NCBI GenBank assembly: GCA_963648435.1
Contig: CAVJDT010000013.1
Coordinates: 1-37,477 of the forward strand
Source of the DNA: UMGS75 sp963648435
Lineage (GTDB): Bacteria > Bacillota_I > Bacilli_A > ML615J-28 > CAG-313
Reading direction: 5' to 3'
DNA length: 37,477 nucleotides
Position 1 is the first letter of the stretch, and each line of letters starts with the position of its first letter. Below the pieces are notes generated by a model. The model worked only from the letters and a program-made list of their open reading frames with translations, ran no database searches and was not told where the DNA came from. A program made the translations under genes and the position numbers. Of this stretch, positions 24,600-33,695 are shown one piece after another.

Positions 24600-27419
24600 A
24601 TGAATGATAAGATAATTATAAAAGGAGCACGTGAAAACAACTTAAAAAACATTAATTTAACGCTTCCTCGTAATAAATTAATTGTCATGACTGGGGTATC
24701 AGGTAGTGGTAAATCATCTTTAGCGTTTGATACAATTTACGCAGAAGGTCAAAGAAGATATGTTGAAAGTTTATCAGCTTATGCTAGACAGTTTTTAGAT
24801 AATGTTGATAAACCAGATGTTGATGTAATTGAAGGACTTTCCCCCGCAATCTCAATTGACCAAAAAACCACAAGCAGAAATCCACGCTCTACAGTTGGTA
24901 CAGTTACCGAAATATATGATTTTTTAAGATTATTATATGCAAGAATTGGTAGACCATATTGTCCAGTTCACCACTGTGAGATTAGTAGTCAAACCATTGA
25001 ACAAATGTGCAATCGTATTTTAGAGTATCCAATTGATACAAGAGCAGTAATACTATCACCGATTGCGGAAGAAAGAAAAGGAACTTTTGAAAAAACAATT
25101 GAACTACTTCGAAAAGAAGGATTTTCTAAAGCCATTATTGATGGTGAAATGCTAGATTTAGATGATGAAATAAATTTAGAAAAAAATAATAAACATAATA
25201 TTTTAGTGGTAGTTGATAGATTAAAGGTTCGTCCGGAAATTAAATCAAGACTTTATGAATCATTAGAAACCGCAACCAAACTTAGTGATGGTAAAATATA
25301 TGTCGATTTAGATGACGAAAGAGTGTTATTTAGTGAACATTATAGTTGCCCACATTGTGATTTTACAATTGGCAAACTAGAACCTGCTATGTTTTCTTTC
25401 AACTCACCTCTTGGAGCTTGTCCTAATTGTAAAGGATTAGGTTTTGTTAATGAACTTGATGAATCAAGATTAATTGTTAATCCTGATGCTAGTATTGCGG
25501 ACGGAGCAATTAGATATTTAAAAAATATTGTTTTTACCGAAAACCTTGAATGGCAACAATATAAAGTATTATTTGAACACTATCATATTGATTTGTTCAA
25601 ACCATATAAAGATTTAACGGATGAACAAAAAGATGTAATATTACATGGTTCTAAAGAACCAATCACTTATGAAATTCATTCAAGTGGTGGCATTACGATG
25701 CGAAAAAATCGTCGAATTGAAGGTCTTTCGGAATTAATTAAAAGAAGATATGAAGAAACTGAGTCTAATATGCAACGCGACTACTATGGTTCATATATGA
25801 AAGAAATTACTTGCCCAAGTTGTAATGGTAAACGGCTTTCAAAAATAGTCTTATCTGTTTTAATTGGTGGCAAAAATATTTATGAATTTACCGAAATGTC
25901 AGTACTTGAAGCACTAGACTTTATTGATAATTTGCAATTAACAGATAAAGAACAACAAATAAGTGGACTTATATTTAAGGAAATAAAATCACGTTTAAAC
26001 TTCTTAAAAGATGTTGGATTAGATTATTTAACACTATCAAGAAAAGCTGGCACATTGTCTGGTGGTGAAGCCCAAAGAATTAGACTTGCCACACAAATTG
26101 GTTCACGTCTAACCGGAGTACTTTATGTTTTAGATGAACCATCAATTGGTTTGCATCAAAGTGATAATCATAAACTGATAAATTCACTCAAAGAAATGCG
26201 AGATCTTGGTAACACCTTAATAGTGGTAGAACATGATGAAGAAATTATGAATGAATGTGACTATATTGTTGATATTGGCCCACTTGCGGGCGTCCATGGT
26301 GGTGAGGTGGTAGCCTATGGTGAGCCTAAGGAATTTAAAAAAAGTACCAATTCGATAACCGCTGATTACTTAACAGGTAGAAGAAAAATAGAAGTACCAA
26401 AAGTAAGAAAAACAGAAGACCTTGGTTCAATAACGATTAAGAATGCTCACCAAAATAATTTAAAGCACCTTGATATAAAAGTACCACTCCATAAACTTGT
26501 GGTAGTTACAGGAGTATCAGGTAGTGGTAAATCATCATTTGTAAATGAAATTTTATATAATGCTTTAAGCAAAAAACTATATCATAGTGCTGTTACAGTA
26601 GGGTCACATGATGGAATTGAAGGAATTGAACAAATTGAAAGAGTAATTCAAATTGACCAATCACCAATAGGTAGAACCCCTCGTTCTAATCCCGCAACAT
26701 ATACAGGAGTATTTGATGCAATTAGAGATTTATTCGCCGAAACAATTGATGCGAAAAAAAGAGGATATACAAAAGGACGTTTCTCATTTAATGTAAAAGG
26801 TGGAAGATGTGAAACATGTCAAGGTGATGGAGTTATAAGAATTGCTATGCATTTTTTACCAGATGTATATGTTGAATGTGATGCATGTCATGGTAAAAGA
26901 TATAATAGTGAAACCTTAGAAGTAAAATATAAAGACAAAACTATTTCAGATGTTTTAGATATGACAGTGGAAGAGGCATGTTCATTCTTTGAAAATATTC
27001 CTGCTATCTATACTAAAATGAAAACTTTAAATGATGTAGGACTTGGTTATATTAAACTAGGACAAAGTGCAACAACATTATCGGGTGGTGAAGCCCAAAG
27101 AGTTAAACTTGCTAGCGAATTATATAAAAAAATAACCGATAAAACAATGTTCATTTTTGATGAACCAACTACGGGACTACATACCTATGATATTGAAAAA
27201 CTAATGAAAATGATTCAAAACATTGTAAATCTTGGAGCGAGCGTTGTTATTATTGAACATAACTTAGATGTTATTAAACTTGCGGATTACATTATTGACT
27301 TAGGCCCAAAAGGTGGAAATGAAGGTGGCTATATTATAGCGACAGGAACACCTGAAGAAATTGTGGAAAATAAAAATAGTGTAACTGGTGAATATTTAAA
27401 GAAAGTATTAAAGAGGTGA
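24600..27419 (+). CDS. uvrA: Excinuclease ABC subunit UvrA
   Basis: UvrA is the damage-sensing ABC-type ATPase of nucleotide excision repair. The 939-residue protein has two ABC cassettes: Walker A GVSGSGKS at residues 32-39 and again at about 640-647, the signatures LSGGEAQRIRLATQ and LSGGEAQRVKLASEL, and Walker B VLDEPSIGLH and IFDEPTTGLH. The zinc modules are intact (CPHC...CPNC and CETC...CDAC pairs). Length matches B. subtilis UvrA. uvrB and uvrC are not in the window. The stop overlaps the ribosome site of pyruvate kinase (AGAGGTGA). Confidence 0.98.
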   Translation: MNDKIIIKGARENNLKNINLTLPRNKLIVMTGVSGSGKSSLAFDTIYAEGQRRYVESLSAYARQFLDNVDKPDVDVIEGLSPAISIDQKTTSRNPRSTVGTVTEIYDFLRLLYARIGRPYCPVHHCEISSQTIEQMCNRILEYPIDTRAVILSPIAEERKGTFEKTIELLRKEGFSKAIIDGEMLDLDDEINLEKNNKHNILVVVDRLKVRPEIKSRLYESLETATKLSDGKIYVDLDDERVLFSEHYSCPHCDFTIGKLEPAMFSFNSPLGACPNCKGLGFVNELDESRLIVNPDASIADGAIRYLKNIVFTENLEWQQYKVLFEHYHIDLFKPYKDLTDEQKDVILHGSKEPITYEIHSSGGITMRKNRRIEGLSELIKRRYEETESNMQRDYYGSYMKEITCPSCNGKRLSKIVLSVLIGGKNIYEFTEMSVLEALDFIDNLQLTDKEQQISGLIFKEIKSRLNFLKDVGLDYLTLSRKAGTLSGGEAQRIRLATQIGSRLTGVLYVLDEPSIGLHQSDNHKLINSLKEMRDLGNTLIVVEHDEEIMNECDYIVDIGPLAGVHGGEVVAYGEPKEFKKSTNSITADYLTGRRKIEVPKVRKTEDLGSITIKNAHQNNLKHLDIKVPLHKLVVVTGVSGSGKSSFVNEILYNALSKKLYHSAVTVGSHDGIEGIEQIERVIQIDQSPIGRTPRSNPATYTGVFDAIRDLFAETIDAKKRGYTKGRFSFNVKGGRCETCQGDGVIRIAMHFLPDVYVECDACHGKRYNSETLEVKYKDKTISDVLDMTVEEACSFFENIPAIYTKMKTLNDVGLGYIKLGQSATTLSGGEAQRVKLASELYKKITDKTMFIFDEPTTGLHTYDIEKLMKMIQNIVNLGASVVIIEHNLDVIKLADYIIDLGPKGGNEGGYIIATGTPEEIVENKNSVTGEYLKKVLKR

Positions 27420-27424
27420 CAAAT

Positions 27425-28846
27425 ATGGAGTTAAGAAAAACAAAAATAGTATGTACAGTTGGACCTGCAATAGATTCAGAAAAAATGTTAATAAAAATGT
27501 TTAATGCGGGGATGAATGTCGCAAGATTAAATTTTTCACATGGTTCTTATGAAGAAGCCATTAAAAGAATTGCAAGAATTAAAACAGCTAGTGCGAAGAC
27601 TAATAAATATATTGGTATTATGCTAGACACGAAAGGCCCTGAAATTAGAATAGGAAACTTTGAAAATGATGAATGTTTATTTGAAGAAGGTGACATTGTT
27701 ACTTTAACAAGTGAAGAAGTAATAGGTAATAAAAAACGTTTCTATGTTAATTGCCCAGAGTTTTTTATAGATATTGAAAAAGGAAATGAAATATTAATTG
27801 ATGATGGTAAAATGTCACTTACAGTTCTTGAAAAAACCGAAGAAGATGTAAAATGTGTAGTAAATACTACAGGAATCTTAAAAAATAAAAAAGGTATCAA
27901 TGTTCCAGGAGTTGAACTTTCAATGCCATTTGTATCGGATAAAGATTATCAAGATATTAAATTTGGTTCAGAACAAGGTGTTGATATCATTGCCCTTTCG
28001 TTTGTAAGAAGAAAAGAAGATGTTTTAGAGATTAGACAAATTCTCAAAGAACTTGGTACCCCTAACATTGAAATTGTTTCCAAAATTGAAAATCAAGAAG
28101 GCTTAAACAATATTAAAGAAATAATTGATGTATCTGATGGTATTATGGTTGCTCGTGGTGACCTTGGAGTTGAAGTACCACCTGAACTTGTACCACTTTA
28201 TCAAAAACAAATTATCAAACTTGCTAATGAAGCTGGTAAACCAGTTATCACCGCAACCCATATGATGGAATCAATGATTTCATCCCCTCGTCCAACTAGA
28301 GCCGAAGCAAGTGATGTTGCTAATGCTATTTTAGATGGTAGTGATGCTATTATGCTTAGTGGTGAATCTGCAATTGGTAAATACCCTGTTGAAAGTGTAA
28401 ATTACATGAATAAAATTGCGATTGCTACGGAAGCAACAATTGATTACCTTCATAAATTAAAAGAACACGAAAAACAAAGTACAAAAAGTAAGAGTGATGC
28501 CATTGGGGCTTGTATTTCACAGTGCTGTATTACTCTTCAAAATGTTTCAGCCATACTTGCCTTTACAGAAACTGGTGGTACAGCGAAACGTTTATGCAAG
28601 TACCGTCCTAAAGCAATGATTCTTGCTTGTACAGATTCACCTTCAACATGTCGTAAACTTAGTTACTATTTTGGAGTTCAACCTGTAATCAGTAATTATG
28701 TTAATGACATTGGTATGTGTGATGATATTGCAATTGAAGTATCAAAAAGTGTAGATATTAAAGAAGGTTCTAATATTATAATTACAAGTGGATTTGGTCA
28801 AAAACATGGAGTAACTAATACCATTAGAATTATTGAAGTGGAATAA
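27425..28846 (+). CDS. pyk: Pyruvate kinase
   Basis: Pyruvate kinase converts phosphoenolpyruvate and ADP to pyruvate and ATP, the last step of glycolysis. The 473-residue protein starts RKTKIVCTVGPA and has R34/N36/S38 in NVARLNFSHG, MLDTKGPEIR, the catalytic lysine in IVSKIENQEG, the metal-binding VARGDLGVE and the signature stretch ATHMMESMISSPRPTRAEA. It has the standard C domain but not the extra phosphoenolpyruvate-synthase-like C-terminal domain of Bacillus enzymes. Start ATG 27425 is chosen because AGAGGTGA (27411-27418) fits it; a GTG at 27416 lies in that ribosome site. Its placement near the decarboxylase operon and hprK is compatible with fermentative central metabolism, but there is no operon link to them. 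Confidence 0.97.
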   Translation: MELRKTKIVCTVGPAIDSEKMLIKMFNAGMNVARLNFSHGSYEEAIKRIARIKTASAKTNKYIGIMLDTKGPEIRIGNFENDECLFEEGDIVTLTSEEVIGNKKRFYVNCPEFFIDIEKGNEILIDDGKMSLTVLEKTEEDVKCVVNTTGILKNKKGINVPGVELSMPFVSDKDYQDIKFGSEQGVDIIALSFVRRKEDVLEIRQILKELGTPNIEIVSKIENQEGLNNIKEIIDVSDGIMVARGDLGVEVPPELVPLYQKQIIKLANEAGKPVITATHMMESMISSPRPTRAEASDVANAILDGSDAIMLSGESAIGKYPVESVNYMNKIAIATEATIDYLHKLKEHEKQSTKSKSDAIGACISQCCITLQNVSAILAFTETGGTAKRLCKYRPKAMILACTDSPSTCRKLSYYFGVQPVISNYVNDIGMCDDIAIEVSKSVDIKEGSNIIITSGFGQKHGVTNTIRIIEVE

Positions 28847-28847
28847 A

Positions 28848-30572
28848 ATGAAACATTTATTAAAATATTTTAAACCATATTTAAAAGAAACAATTCTTGC
28901 ACCAACTTTTAAACTTTGTGAAGCCTTATTAGAACTTCTTATCCCCATAATTATTACCAAAATTATCGATAAAGGTATTGGAAATAACGATACTACATAT
29001 ATAATAAAAATGGTAGCTTTAATGGTTCTATGTGGAATTATTGGTCTTGCTTTCTCAATTACTGCTCAATATTTTTCGGCGAAAGCATCAGTTGGTTTTT
29101 GTACAAAACTAAGATATGATTTATATAATAAGATTCAAAGTTTAACTTTCACCGATATTGATAAACTTGGTTCATCAAGCATGATAACAAGAATGACTAG
29201 TGATGTAAATCAAGTTCAAACAGGTATTAATTTAACTTTAAGGCTTCTACTTCGTTCACCATTTGTGGTTTTTGGAGCCGCAATTCTTGCAAGTATTTTA
29301 GCCCCAAGTCTTGCTTATATCTTTTGGATCACAATTGGTATATTACTAGTTGTAGTATTTAGTATTATTTTAATAAGTATTCCTCTCCATAGAAAAGTCC
29401 AACTAAACCTTGATGAAGTACTTCAAGATACAAGAGAAAACTTAACAGGTGTAAGAGTAATTAGAGCTTTTACGAATGAAGAAAACGAAATAAAAGAATA
29501 CAATGAAGTAACAAAAATTTTAGAAAAGTCCCAAAATAGAGTTAGTAATATTGCAAGTTTAATGAACCCCTTAACTTATGTAATTATTAATATTGCAATT
29601 GTATTATTAATCTATGTTGGAGCCCTAAAAGTAAATGATGGAATACTATCTAAAGGTGAAGTAGTAGCTTTATATAACTACATGTCTCAAATCTTAGTGG
29701 AACTAATCAAGTTTGCTAATCTTGTCATTACCATAACTAAAGCAATAGCTTGTGCGAAACGATTAAATACCGTTTTAGCTATGGAATCAAAAGTAAAAGT
29801 TTTACCTGCAGAAACAGACAAAACAAAAGCTTATATTGAATTTGACCATGTTTATTTGAACTATCAAGATTCAAACATCCCTTCATTAGAAGATATATCA
29901 TTTAAAGTTAACAAAGGTGAAACAATTGGTATAATTGGTGGTACTGGTAGTGGTAAAACTAGTTTAGTCAATTTACTTACGAGATTTTATGATTCATCAA
30001 AAGGTAGTATCTATCTTAATACTCATAATATTGAAAGTTATGAACCTGAGTATTTAAGAGATAACATTGGGGTTGTAATGCAAAAAGCAGTTTTATTTAA
30101 AGGAACAATTAAAGAAAATATTTGTTTAGGATTAGATAAAACCGATGAAGAAGTCCTTAAGGCATGTGAAATTGCTCAATGTATTGATGTAATCAACAAA
30201 AAAGAAAATGGCTTAAATGCCCTTGTCGAACAAAATGGTCGAAATTTTTCAGGTGGACAGCGCCAAAGACTTTCAATCGCAAGAGCAATAGTAAAAAAAC
30301 CTAAAATCTTAATTTTAGATGATTCAGCATCCGCGTTAGATTATGCAACTGAAGCATCTCTTCGAAAAGCCCTAAAAAATATGTCATTTAATCCAACAAC
30401 ATTTATCATTTCCCAACGAACATCATCAATTAAACATGCGGACAAAATCATTGTACTTGATGATGGCAAACTTGTTGGTTTTGATACGCATGATAAACTA
30501 CTTCAAACATCTAAAGTTTATCAAGAAATATACTATTCTCAATTTAAAAAGGAGGGTAGTAAAAATGAATAA
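28848..30572 (+). CDS. Heterodimeric ABC exporter half-transporter with degenerate ATP site
   Basis: The 574-residue protein is a fused membrane domain (six helices, residues ~15-315) and nucleotide-binding domain. Walker A is GGTGSGKTSL, the signature is FSGGQRQRLSIARA (canonical), but Walker B ends LILDDSASALD with Asp in place of the catalytic Glu, and the H-loop is ISQRTSS with Gln instead of His. This is the pattern of the non-catalytic half of BmrC/D or TM287/288-type heterodimers. An in-frame TTG at 28833 is rejected for the ATG at 28848, two bases after pyk. The gene overlaps the second half by eight bases, and GGAGGG at its end is that gene's ribosome site. The substrate, drug or lipid, is unknown. 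Confidence 0.93.
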   Translation: MKHLLKYFKPYLKETILAPTFKLCEALLELLIPIIITKIIDKGIGNNDTTYIIKMVALMVLCGIIGLAFSITAQYFSAKASVGFCTKLRYDLYNKIQSLTFTDIDKLGSSSMITRMTSDVNQVQTGINLTLRLLLRSPFVVFGAAILASILAPSLAYIFWITIGILLVVVFSIILISIPLHRKVQLNLDEVLQDTRENLTGVRVIRAFTNEENEIKEYNEVTKILEKSQNRVSNIASLMNPLTYVIINIAIVLLIYVGALKVNDGILSKGEVVALYNYMSQILVELIKFANLVITITKAIACAKRLNTVLAMESKVKVLPAETDKTKAYIEFDHVYLNYQDSNIPSLEDISFKVNKGETIGIIGGTGSGKTSLVNLLTRFYDSSKGSIYLNTHNIESYEPEYLRDNIGVVMQKAVLFKGTIKENICLGLDKTDEEVLKACEIAQCIDVINKKENGLNALVEQNGRNFSGGQRQRLSIARAIVKKPKILILDDSASALDYATEASLRKALKNMSFNPTTFIISQRTSSIKHADKIIVLDDGKLVGFDTHDKLLQTSKVYQEIYYSQFKKEGSKNE

Positions 30573-32310
30573 AGGAATAATTAAAAAAACGCTTAAGTAT
30601 TTAAGCAAAGATATAATTACTTTAATTATGGTTTTACTATTAGGTATTGCCAGTGTTATTCTTACAATTTATTTACCAAAGCTTATTGGTGATGCAATAG
30701 ACTTAATTATCGGAATAAATAGTGTTAAATTTGATGCATTAAAAAGCTTATTATTAAAGATAATAATAATTATTGCTTGTACAGGAATAATTGATTGGAT
30801 TATTTTAATACTCACTAATAAAATGACATTTAGAATAACAAAGAAACTTCGTCAAGAAGCTTTCAGTAAACTTCAAAAATTACCGCTTAAGTATTTAGAT
30901 AGTCATCCAACCGGGGAAGTAGTAAGCGTAATTATTAATGATGTCGACCAATTTGCGGACGGATTATTACTAGGTTTTACTCAACTTTTTAAAGGAATAA
31001 TAACGATTATAGGTACTTTAGTTTTTATGTTTATGTTAAACTGGGTAGTAACCTTAATTGTATTATTTGTTACCCCTCTTTCGATTTTTGCGGCGAAGTT
31101 TATTGCGACAAGAACATATAAAATGTTTAAATCACAAGCAGAAATTAGAGCTCTTCAAACCGGTTTAATTGATGAAATGGTAACAAACATTAAAGTTATC
31201 AAGGCTTATAACTATGAAGATGATAGCCTAGCAAAATTTAAAGAAACAAATGATTTACTTGGTAAGTGTTCCTTAAAAGCAATTTTTTATTCATCACTTA
31301 CTAACCCTGTAACAAGATTTGTTAATTCTTTAGTTTATGCATTAACAGCTCTTGCTGGCTCAATCTTTGTTATTAAAAACGTGAGTCCTGCTCTTGTACT
31401 AACAATAGGTAATTTAACTACCCTTTTAAGTTATGCTAATCAATATACTAAACCATTTAATGAAATATCATCAGTTATAACTGAAGTTCAAAATGCTTTT
31501 GCTTGTGCCACAAGAATTTTTACTTTACTTGAAGAAAAAGAAGAAATAAAAGAAGGAAACATCGTATTAGATTTAAATAATTCTAATAAACAAATCTCAA
31601 TTAATAATGTTTATTTTTCATATGTGGAAGGTCAAAAACTAATAGAAAACTTTAATTTGAATGTATCGCCTGGTAAGCGTATTGCAATTGTCGGCCCTAC
31701 AGGATGTGGAAAAACTACTCTCATAAATCTTCTTATGCGTTTTTATGATGTGACAGATGGTAGTATCAAAATTGATGATACTAACATTAAAGATTTAACT
31801 AGAAAATCACTTCGAAATAATTACGGAATGGTTCTTCAAGATACATGGATTAAAACAAAATCAGTAAGAGAAAATATTGCCATTGGTAAACCTGATGCAA
31901 GTTTAGAAGAAATAATTGAAGCCTCAAAACAAGCTCATGCGGACAGCTTTATTAAAAGACTTCCTCAAGGTTATGATACAATAATAAGCGAAGATAATAG
32001 TTTATCAATTGGTCAAAAACAATTACTTTCCATTACTAGAGTAATGCTTGTAAAACCAGATATGCTAATACTAGATGAAGCAACTTCATCAATAGATACA
32101 AGAACAGAACTTAAAATTCAAGATGCTTTTAATACACTAATGAAAGGTAAGACTAGCTTTATTGTTGCTCATCGTCTTTCCACAATTAAAGAAGCAGACT
32201 TAATACTTGTAATGAATAATGGTAATATTATTGAACAAGGTAACCATCAAGAATTATTAGCCAAAAATGGCTTTTACGCAAAACTTTACAACTCACAATT
32301 TGAAGAGTAA
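30565..32310 (+). CDS. Heterodimeric ABC exporter half-transporter with catalytic Glu
   Basis: The 581-residue protein is the partner half: six helices (residues ~15-320), then Walker A GPTGCGKTTLINL, Walker B LILDEATSSIDT with the catalytic Glu, and H-loop VAHRLSTI, all canonical. Its signature is SLSIGQKQLLSITR, with SIGQ in place of SGGQ. Paired with the first half, this gives one complete ATP site (this Walker A/B with the partner's SGGQ) and one degenerate site. The ATG at 30565 with GGAGGG is far better than upstream in-frame starts that run through the partner's coding sequence. A terminator follows, so pyk and the two exporter genes may share a transcript. Confidence 0.94.
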   Translation: MNKGIIKKTLKYLSKDIITLIMVLLLGIASVILTIYLPKLIGDAIDLIIGINSVKFDALKSLLLKIIIIIACTGIIDWIILILTNKMTFRITKKLRQEAFSKLQKLPLKYLDSHPTGEVVSVIINDVDQFADGLLLGFTQLFKGIITIIGTLVFMFMLNWVVTLIVLFVTPLSIFAAKFIATRTYKMFKSQAEIRALQTGLIDEMVTNIKVIKAYNYEDDSLAKFKETNDLLGKCSLKAIFYSSLTNPVTRFVNSLVYALTALAGSIFVIKNVSPALVLTIGNLTTLLSYANQYTKPFNEISSVITEVQNAFACATRIFTLLEEKEEIKEGNIVLDLNNSNKQISINNVYFSYVEGQKLIENFNLNVSPGKRIAIVGPTGCGKTTLINLLMRFYDVTDGSIKIDDTNIKDLTRKSLRNNYGMVLQDTWIKTKSVRENIAIGKPDASLEEIIEASKQAHADSFIKRLPQGYDTIISEDNSLSIGQKQLLSITRVMLVKPDMLILDEATSSIDTRTELKIQDAFNTLMKGKTSFIVAHRLSTIKEADLILVMNNGNIIEQGNHQELLAKNGFYAKLYNSQFEE

Positions 32311-32317
32311 TAAATAT

Positions 32318-32351
32318 AGCTTTTAGTAAATTATTTTACTAAAGGCTTTTG
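32318..32351 (+). terminator. Rho-independent terminator after the ABC exporter
   Basis: AGCTTTTAGTAAA (32318-32330) pairs with TTTACTAAAGGCT (32335-32347), one G-T wobble, loop TTAT, then TTT. Confidence 0.88.
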
Positions 32352-32453
32352 TTGATATAGTATTTATTCATACAGTAAGTTAATGAAAATAGATAATTTA
32401 CTAGGTTTACAATTTCTCAAAATAAAAGTAAAAGCTTAAATAAAAAGATTATG

Positions 32454-32500
32454 AAACATATCAATAGGTTTAATAAATTCCTAAAGATATGTTTTATAAT
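32454..32500 (+). promoter_or_regulatory. 41-bp dyad directly upstream of a TATAAT box, before vanZ-like gene
   Basis: AAACATATC-AA-TAGG (32454-32468) is mirrored by CCTA-AA-GATATGTTT (32480-32494) around an 11-base centre; a TATAAT (32495-32500) abuts the 3' end. A second promoter-like pair, TTGAAT (32546-32551) and TATAAT (32569-32574, TGG before it; 17 bp), overlaps the vanZ-like ATG. The first element could be an operator or a terminator-like hairpin (TTTT follows). The 32352-32453 stretch holds nothing convincing. Confidence 0.45.
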
Positions 32501-32572
32501 ATTTATAATATTGGTAAAACTATAAAGATGGCTATCGCATATAAATTGAATATTTGGAGATTGTGTGGTATA

Positions 32573-33169
32573 ATGAAAACAAATAAAACCAAAATTATAA
32601 TACTAATATTTATATATACAATACTTACCATAGTATTATACATGTTACTTAAGGATAATTTTTTCTTTAAAGATTTTAACAAAATAATGATAATAATTTA
32701 TCTTTTATTAAGTATAATTACAATACATTATTTATTGTATAAAATATTTCAAATAAAGGCATTATGTATAAATATAAATTTTAGTTTTATTTTTTATATA
32801 GGATTAATTTTCCTAAGTTTATTTTACCGTAAAACAAGTAATACTGAACAATCAACCAATCCTAATTATATGAGAAAATGGATAAATATAATATTTACTA
32901 ATAAAGTTGTATTTTTAAATATAATTGGTAATATTTTTTTATTCTTGCCATTAGGCACTTTTATATATAACATTAAATTAAATATAAGGCTAAAAATGCT
33001 TATAATTATTGTAGTAATTATTTCTTTAGAAGTGTTACAATATATTACTAAAAAAGGGGTATTTGATTATATAGATATTTTACTTAATTTAATAGGAACA
33101 ATAATTGGTTATTGTTTATGTATTAGAAAGGATATATATGGCAGATCAAGAAAAGAAAAAAGAAGATAA
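32573..33169 (+). CDS. VanZ-like membrane protein
   Basis: The 198-residue protein has about five hydrophobic helices. VanZ signatures are clear: NIIGNIFLFLPLGTFIYN, then ISLEVLQYITKKGVFDYIDI and NLIGTIIGYCL. The family includes teicoplanin-resistance VanZ, but most members have no known role, and nothing here indicates glycopeptide resistance. The start at 32573 gives a proper N-terminal helix; a longer frame from 32489 would add a polar leader with no ribosome site. The ribosome site for 32573 is modest (GGAGA at 32556-32560, 12 bases away), and a promoter-like TATAAT overlaps the start codon, so the exact start is uncertain. The next gene begins inside it, overlapping by 32 bases. Confidence 0.8.
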   Translation: MKTNKTKIIILIFIYTILTIVLYMLLKDNFFFKDFNKIMIIIYLLLSIITIHYLLYKIFQIKALCININFSFIFYIGLIFLSLFYRKTSNTEQSTNPNYMRKWINIIFTNKVVFLNIIGNIFLFLPLGTFIYNIKLNIRLKMLIIIVVIISLEVLQYITKKGVFDYIDILLNLIGTIIGYCLCIRKDIYGRSRKEKRR

Positions 33170-33695
33170 AGAAGAAAAAGAAAAAAAAGAAGAAATAAAA
33201 ATAGAAGATGAAGAAGATTTATTAAAATTATTACAACAACTATATAAAGATTCAGATAAAAAAGTAAAAGTAAAAATAGTTAATAAGATGGGAGTAAGCA
33301 TTAAGATATTTGATAATATTCTACTTGATTGCTTAGTAATGACAATCATTAACATGTCTCTTTTACTTGGTATATGTGGTTGGTTTAAAGTAATAGAAGT
33401 AAAACACTTTTATGAACTTTTAATTTTAACATTTAGTTTTAGTTTAGTAGATTACTGGTTAAAAACTTTAATCTTTAAGTTAAAACCCGATTGGTATGTT
33501 AAAACAATGGGACTATTATTTACCATAATATCAATGCTTTTATTGATAGGAATGGGATTTGGCGCTCATTATTTATTTGATGCAACATTTACAAAAGCAA
33601 TTGTAATAGTAGGTAGTATTGTGGTATTTTTAATAGTTAGAACAATAGTAGTTACATATTTAAAAAAACTAGAAAGCAGGAGGAAATATAAATGA
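33138..33695 (+). CDS. Membrane protein with highly charged N-terminus, unknown function
   Basis: I do not recognise the family. The 185-residue product starts with about 45 residues of Lys/Glu/Asp-rich sequence (MADQEKKKEDKEEKEK), then has four hydrophobic helices (approximately residues 60-85, 93-115, 122-148 and 152-175) separated by short loops. The shape resembles some small membrane or holin-like annotations, but that label would be a guess. The ATG at 33138 has AAAGGA seven bases upstream; an earlier in-frame start at 33105 would lie deeper in the vanZ-like gene. It overlaps the hprK homologue by four bases (ATGA), so the two are translationally coupled, which ties it to that gene. Confidence 0.7.
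   Translation: MADQEKKKEDKEEKEKKEEIKIEDEEDLLKLLQQLYKDSDKKVKVKIVNKMGVSIKIFDNILLDCLVMTIINMSLLLGICGWFKVIEVKHFYELLILTFSFSLVDYWLKTLIFKLKPDWYVKTMGLLFTIISMLLLIGMGFGAHYLFDATFTKAIVIVGSIVVFLIVRTIVVTYLKKLESRRKYK

Noticed and set aside
32382..32438. Short frame MKIDNLLGLQFLK... in the exporter-vanZ gap
   Set aside because: There is no ribosome site, it has only 18 codons, and no similarity is recognised.
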